DNA of 9,329 nt from CAYLNM01 sp964385045. GTDB taxonomy: Bacteria; Planctomycetota; Phycisphaerae; Phycisphaerales; SM1A02. The translations under genes were made by a program, and so were the position numbers. The stretch is from positions 1 through 9,329 of the forward strand of contig CAYLNM010000168.1 of assembly GCA_964385045.1 (NCBI GenBank). The letters are read 5' to 3'. How positions within the stretch are numbered: the stretch's first letter is position 1; the number at the start of each line of letters is the position of its first letter. Below, in pieces: positions 6,029-9,329 of this stretch. The notes under the pieces were generated by a model. That model saw only the letters and a program-made list of their open reading frames with translations. It did no database searches and was not told the origin of the DNA.

Positions 6029-7170
6029 GCACGTCGCCCGCCGCCCCCGCCCCCGCGTGCCCCACCGCCCGCCGGGCCCCCCGCCGCCTCGCCCTGCTCG
6101 ACCGCTACCTGACGGTCTGGATCTTCGCCGCGATGGCGGGCGGCGTGCTGCTCGGCCGGTTCGTCCCCGGCGTCGCCACCGCGCTGGACCGCGTCTCGAT
6201 CGGCACCACCAACGTGCCGATCGCGATCGGCCTGATCCTGATGATGTACCCGCCCCTGGCCAAGGTGCGGTACGAGAAGCTGCCCGAGGTCTTCCGCGAC
6301 TGGAAGGTCCTCGTGCTGTCGCTCGTCCAGAACTGGCTCGTGGGGCCGGTGCTGATGTTCGCGCTGGCGGTGATCTTCCTCCGCGACCATCCCGAGTACA
6401 TGGTCGGGCTGATCCTCGTCGGCCTCGCCCGCTGCATCGCGATGGTCCTGGTCTGGAACGATCTCGCCCGCGGCAGCAGCGACTACGCGGCCGGCCTCGT
6501 CGCCTTCAACAGCATCTTCCAGGTGCTGTTCTTCGGGGTGTACGCGTGGATCTTCATCACCTGGCTGCCGCCGCTCCTCGGCCTCGAGGGGGCGGTCGTC
6601 GACGTATCGATCGGCGAGGTCTTCCGCAGCGTGATGATCTACCTCGGGGTGCCGTTCCTCGCCGGCATGCTCACGCGGGCGGTGCTGCGACCGCTCAAGG
6701 GCGACGCGTGGTACACCGAGCGGTTCCTCCCGCGGATCGGCCCGGTCACGCTGATTGCGCTGCTGTTCACCATCGTCGTGATGTTCAGCCTCAAGGGTGA
6801 CCGGATCGTCGCCCTGCCGCTGGATCTGCTGCGCATCGCGGTTCCGCTCACGATCTACTTCGTGGTGATGTTCCTCGTGAGCTTCCTGATGGCGAAGAAG
6901 GTCGGGGCGGACTACGAGCGGGCCGCCACGCTCGCGTTCACGGCCAGCGGCAACAACTTCGAGCTGGCCATCGCGGTGGCCATCGCCGTCTTCGGCCTCG
7001 GCTCCGGCGTGGCGTTCGCCACCGTCGTCGGGCCGCTCGTCGAGGTGCCGGTGCTGATCGGGCTCGTCAGCGTCTCGCTGTGGCTCGGTCGCCGGCTGTA
7101 TCCCTCGGAGCTGGCTCAGGCCGGAGCCGACCCCTCCGGCGCCCCGGCATCCGCCCCCACCACCGACTGA
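6025..7170 (+). CDS. acr3: Acr3-family arsenite efflux permease
   Basis: A 381-residue inner-membrane protein that exports As(III) using the proton motive force. About ten hydrophobic segments span residues 29 to 356, the usual topology of the Acr3 (BASS-related) family. The two residues known to matter in Acr3 are present: Cys137 in GLARCIAMVLVWNDLA and Glu313 in SGNNFELAIAVA. The N-terminal 25 residues are Pro/Ala/Arg-rich, cytoplasmic and probably unstructured, and the C-terminal 20 are similar. The ATG overlaps the arsC stop by 4 nt, with GAGGT at 6011-6015. No arsA ATPase gene is present, as expected for Acr3, which works alone. The sequence is clearly Acr3 and not the unrelated ArsB family. 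Confidence 0.96.
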   Translation: MSTSPAAPAPACPTARRAPRRLALLDRYLTVWIFAAMAGGVLLGRFVPGVATALDRVSIGTTNVPIAIGLILMMYPPLAKVRYEKLPEVFRDWKVLVLSLVQNWLVGPVLMFALAVIFLRDHPEYMVGLILVGLARCIAMVLVWNDLARGSSDYAAGLVAFNSIFQVLFFGVYAWIFITWLPPLLGLEGAVVDVSIGEVFRSVMIYLGVPFLAGMLTRAVLRPLKGDAWYTERFLPRIGPVTLIALLFTIVVMFSLKGDRIVALPLDLLRIAVPLTIYFVVMFLVSFLMAKKVGADYERAATLAFTASGNNFELAIAVAIAVFGLGSGVAFATVVGPLVEVPVLIGLVSVSLWLGRRLYPSELAQAGADPSGAPASAPTTD

Positions 7171-7192
7171 CCCTCCGGGAGAGGACCCACCC

Positions 7193-8125
7193 ATGACCGA
7201 CCCGACCCCCCGCCCCGATACCGACGCCCACCGCGTGCGCGAGCAGGTTCGCGCCGGCTACGCCGAGATCGCGACCTCCGGCCAATGGTCCGGCGTCCGG
7301 CCTGCCTCGGCCCGGCTCGCCGAGACGGCGGTCCGGGCCGCGCCGGCCGACGACGCGGGCGGCTGCTGCAGTGGCGGGGGCTGCTGCGGCCCCGTCACCC
7401 TCACCCCCGAGCAGGTCGCGCAGGCCGTCGGCTACGGCGACGACGAGCTCGCCGCGCTGCCCGAGGGCGCCAACCTCGGCCTGTCCTGCGGAAACCCCAC
7501 GGCCCTCGCCTCGCTCGCCGAGGGCGAGATCGTCCTCGACCTGGGGTCCGGTGGCGGCTTCGACTGCTTCATCGCCGGCCCACGCGTGGGGGCCACCGGC
7601 CGGGTCATCGGCGTGGACATGACGGCCGAGATGATCGCCCGCGCCCGCGACAATCTCGGCCGCTACCGCGATCGCACCGGCCTCGACAACGTGGAGTTCC
7701 GCCTCGGCGAGATCGAGCACCTCCCGCTCGCCGACGCCTCGGTGGACGTCGTCATCTCCAACTGCGTGATCAACCTCTCGCCGGACAAGCGGCAGGTGTG
7801 GCGCGAGATCGCCCGCGTGCTGCGTCCCGGCGGCCGGGTGGCGGTCTCGGACCTCGCACTGCTGCAGCCGCTGCCCGAGCGCGTGCGGGCCGATCTCGAC
7901 GCTCTGGTCGGCTGCGTCGCGGGGGCCGAGCTCGTCTCCGAGGTGGAGTCCGCGGCCACGGACGCGGGCCTGGTCGACATCCGCCTCACGCCGAAGACCG
8001 GCTACGTCGAGGCGATGACCGACTGGGAGGATCCGCTGTACCGGCGGATGGCCGCGGCGCTGCCCGAGGGAGCGACGATGAGCGACTACGTCGTGAGCCT
8101 GGAGGTGGTGGCGCGGCGCGACTGA
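7193..8125 (+). CDS. arsM: As(III) S-adenosylmethionine methyltransferase
   Basis: A 310-residue cytoplasmic enzyme that methylates arsenite using S-adenosylmethionine. The Rossmann motif VLDLGSGGGFD starts near residue 114. Three conserved ArsM cysteines are recognisable: Cys99 (LGLSCGNPTALASL), Cys191 (VISNCVINLSPDK) and Cys241 (LVGCVAGA). They correspond to Cys72, Cys174 and Cys224 of the Cyanidioschyzon enzyme and should coordinate As(III). An extra N-terminal cluster, GCCSGGGCCGP (Cys58, 59, 64, 65), lies before the catalytic domain. Such Cys pairs are common in bacterial ArsM and may hold or pass on arsenite. The gene follows acr3 by 22 nt with AGAGGA at 7180-7185, so it is the last gene of the operon. 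Methylated products may leave the cell by diffusion or volatilisation, adding a second route to efflux. Confidence 0.95.
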   Translation: MTDPTPRPDTDAHRVREQVRAGYAEIATSGQWSGVRPASARLAETAVRAAPADDAGGCCSGGGCCGPVTLTPEQVAQAVGYGDDELAALPEGANLGLSCGNPTALASLAEGEIVLDLGSGGGFDCFIAGPRVGATGRVIGVDMTAEMIARARDNLGRYRDRTGLDNVEFRLGEIEHLPLADASVDVVISNCVINLSPDKRQVWREIARVLRPGGRVAVSDLALLQPLPERVRADLDALVGCVAGAELVSEVESAATDAGLVDIRLTPKTGYVEAMTDWEDPLYRRMAAALPEGATMSDYVVSLEVVARRD

Positions 8126-8193
8126 CAGGCGCCGCGAAGAGCCGTCGCGCACAGGGATGCTCGCGCGATGCGTCGGGCGCTGCGGACGCTTCG

Positions 8194-8215
8194 GGCGGGG
8201 CAGGCTCACCCCGCC
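8194..8215 (+). terminator. Probable terminator of the ars operon
   Basis: GGCGGGG (8194-8200) and CCCCGCC (8209-8215) form a perfect 7-bp GC stem with an 8-nt loop, 68 nt after the arsM stop. No T-tract follows. On the opposite strand it lies 53 nt past the stop of the small membrane gene (8269), so it could serve both converging units. Confidence 0.5.
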
Positions 8216-8268
8216 ACCGTAAGCCACACGGATTCCTGAAGCCCGATACAACTCCTGAAGTCCCTTAT

Positions 8269-8553
8269 TCACGGGCTCCTGAGCATGAAGGCCCACACCG
8301 CATTCCAGGTCATGCAGAAGCCGGTGATTGACAGTGCTTTAGCGCTGTACCCCTTGCCGCTCCGGCGAAGCGTGAATTCGGTCATGACTACCGCCAGCGT
8401 GAAGGCCAGCACCCGACCATGAGCGTCACTTGATTGGATGCCCGGGAGCGAAGCAATGCCCGTGCCTACCGCAGCACCTAGTAAGACCATCATTTTGGCC
8501 CTCTCGATCGGATCCGAGCAGATCTTAGGCCGCCCGTGATCATCCACTGGCAT
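8269..8553 (-). CDS. Small membrane protein, candidate immunity protein
   Basis: A 94-residue protein of no family I recognise. It has a polar N-terminus (MPVDDHGRPKICSDPIERAK), then three hydrophobic segments at about 21-39, 47-62 and 72-91, separated by short polar turns (QSSDAHG and RRSGKGYS). This predicts a small integral membrane protein with two or three spans. ATG 8553 is chosen because AAGGGA precedes it by 9 nt (plus-strand TCCCTT, 8563-8568); a TTG at 8574 would add 7 residues. It lies 77 nt downstream of the RHS gene on the same strand, the usual place for an immunity gene of a polymorphic toxin. A membrane protein would suit protection against a membrane-active tip, but that is inference. 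It could instead be an unrelated small membrane protein. Its GC content is lower than that of the ars genes. Confidence 0.6.
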   Translation of the reverse strand: MPVDDHGRPKICSDPIERAKMMVLLGAAVGTGIASLPGIQSSDAHGRVLAFTLAVVMTEFTLRRSGKGYSAKALSITGFCMTWNAVWAFMLRSP

Positions 8554-8630
8554 CGACGTACGTCCCTTCAGCAAGATTTGTCGAGGTCCGTATTGCTGGA
8601 TTCAAAGACAACAGAACGGACAGGCTGAGA

Positions 8631-9329
8631 TCACCCGAATCCCGGCGGGTAGTAGTCGAGCAGTACAGGATCGTGGTCTGATAGCACGTTGACAGCCGGA
8701 ATGCACAGCTGACCCCACGCAGCGGAGTTTAAACCGAGGAAGCCGAGAATCCAATCAAGCTGAGCATCGCCCACCTCGGCCGCCCGTCCCCCCAGACAGC
8801 CCAGCGCAGCGTCGATGAGCATATTCGTAAGTTCGCACACTGTTATGTCACCGAGTCCGTCCGGGCCGCCCAGGGCCAGGCATACATTCTCCACGAGCCC
8901 ACCGAATGCACCGCATATACATCCGGCCGGTGGCAGCGCACTGATGCAGCATCCAGTGGTGGCCCCTGCGAATGCACCGCACAATGCGCCGCGCCAAGTC
9001 CACGATCCAATCAAGCCCCCTGCGAACCCTCCTGCCCCACCCGCCAAGCAGCCGGCCACGACTTGTGGAAGCGCTCCCGACGGATCGACCTCGACGAACG
9101 GCCGGGCTGAGTAAGCGTAGAGACTAGTGCCAGCCAGATATTCGGCCGGATCACGACTTAGCCAGGCGCCCTCTAACGAGCTGAAACATCGAAGCCGAAC
9201 CAAGTACAAGTTCGGCGATGCGCACTTGTTTGTTTCATAACCGGAAAGCCCCTTCGTCTGGCCGACTCGCGACTTCGCCGCCAGCCCCAACACCGTCCCC
9301 CGCAGGGAGGTGGCGATGGCCGCGTCCGC
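8631..9329 (-). CDS. RHS-repeat protein C-terminus with Gly/Cys-rich tip (partial)
   Basis: The frame is open to the right edge, so the N-terminus lies outside the window or is missing. Numbering is from GTG 9293. Residues 29-73 match the end of the RHS-repeat-associated core: LYLVRLRCFSSLEGAWLSRDP, then LYAYSARPFVEVDPSG, where the core closes at 69-73. The remaining 147 residues are the variable tip. Residues 79-143 are Gly/Ala-rich and hydrophobic (GCLAGGAGGFAGGLIG), with CGAF repeated at 105-108 and 127-130. Residues 144-220 are mixed and end YYPPGFG. The tip has ten cysteines (82, 105, 115, 116, 125, 127, 138, 153, 166, 197), which is unusual. RHS proteins are normally well over a thousand residues and often deliver C-terminal toxins; no known toxin motif is visible. 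The residues before LSGYETN do not look like RHS core, so this may be a displaced fragment. Confidence 0.75.
   Translation of the reverse strand, partial: ADAAIATSLRGTVLGLAAKSRVGQTKGLSGYETNKCASPNLYLVRLRCFSSLEGAWLSRDPAEYLAGTSLYAYSARPFVEVDPSGALPQVVAGCLAGGAGGFAGGLIGSWTWRGALCGAFAGATTGCCISALPPAGCICGAFGGLVENVCLALGGPDGLGDITVCELTNMLIDAALGCLGGRAAEVGDAQLDWILGFLGLNSAAWGQLCIPAVNVLSDHDPVLLDYYPPGFG
8903..8915 (-). repeat. 13-nt direct repeat inside the RHS tip, copy 1
   Basis: CGAATGCACCGCA on the plus strand recurs exactly at 8969-8981. It is 66 nt (22 codons) away and in the same reading frame, encoding the second CGAF motif of the tip (residues 127-130). Confidence 0.7.
8969..8981 (-). repeat. 13-nt direct repeat inside the RHS tip, copy 2
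   Basis: An exact match to 8903-8915, encoding the first CGAF motif (residues 105-108). The in-frame spacing suggests an internal duplication of a Gly/Cys hydrophobic unit of about 22 residues. Confidence 0.7.

Larger units (their letters stand above)
8220..9245. other. Low-GC island with the RHS tip and its partner
   Basis: Counted 60-base blocks show 53% GC at 8221-8280, 63% at 8341-8400, 57% at 8461-8520 and 45% at 9181-9240. The block at 9241-9300 is 72%, and the ars and kinase genes are similarly rich. The right edge is abrupt, near 9245. The left edge is within about 100 nt of the ars terminator hairpin. RHS tip cassettes in other bacteria are known to be AT-richer than their host genes. 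I see no transposase, integrase or terminal inverted repeats. Confidence 0.65.

Noticed and set aside
5893..7194. Minus-strand frame of 433 codons opposite acr3
   Set aside because: The product is a run of His, Asp, Glu, Gln and Arg, the usual antisense image of a GC-rich membrane protein gene.
7067..8296. Minus-strand frame of 409 codons opposite arsM
   Set aside because: It is antisense to a fully conserved ArsM, and its composition is explained by that.
8815..9114. Plus-strand frame of 99 codons opposite the RHS tip
   Set aside because: Pro/Ala/His-rich with no start signal. The minus strand carries the recognisable RHS core end.
1..9329. tRNA, rRNA, CRISPR array, transposase or integrase
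   Set aside because: I looked for conserved tRNA arms, regularly spaced repeats and mobile-element signatures and saw none.

Overview
This is a very GC-rich bacterial window, most likely from a planctomycete (Planctomycetota, possibly Phycisphaerae-like). The main reason is the large gene at 372-3968. It fuses a Ser/Thr protein kinase, one membrane span, an Ala/Glu/Arg-rich coiled coil and a long WD40 array. Its linker signatures (DLDWIVMKALEKDRSRRY and RGWEWRRL) are typical of planctomycete kinase families. The taxonomic call is an inference from family style and composition. No rRNA or tRNA is present to confirm it.

Layout, left to right. Positions 1-48 hold the Gly/Arg-rich end of a gene that enters from the left. 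Positions 49-371 are intergenic and contain a strong hairpin and a C-rich stretch with G-quadruplex potential on the minus strand. The kinase/WD40 gene (372-3968, +) follows and ends directly at a second hairpin. That hairpin is a near-copy of the first, so the kinase gene is bracketed by the same palindromic element. Positions 4184-5038 (+) encode an unrecognised 284-residue soluble protein.

Positions 5053-8125 (+) form a compact arsenic-resistance operon. It has a good sigma-70-like promoter and then arsR (5088-5504), a thioredoxin-type arsC (5501-6028), acr3 (6025-7170) and arsM (7193-8125). The first two junctions are ATGA overlaps and the last gap is 22 nt. The logic is standard. ArsR senses As(III), ArsC reduces arsenate to arsenite, Acr3 exports arsenite and ArsM methylates it. 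The promoter places the probable transcription start on or next to the A of the arsR ATG, so the mRNA may be leaderless. A GC-rich hairpin at 8194-8215 is a plausible operon terminator.

From about 8220 to 9245 the composition drops sharply. Sixty-base blocks I counted are 45-63% GC, against 72% in the block at 9241-9300. Both genes here are on the minus strand. One is the C-terminal end of an RHS-repeat protein (8631 to the window edge) with a Gly/Ala/Cys-rich tip. The other, 77 nt downstream of its stop, encodes a 94-residue small membrane protein (8269-8553). The layout matches a polymorphic-toxin tip followed by its immunity gene, but neither toxic activity nor immunity can be shown from the sequence. 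This pair is the least familiar part of the window.
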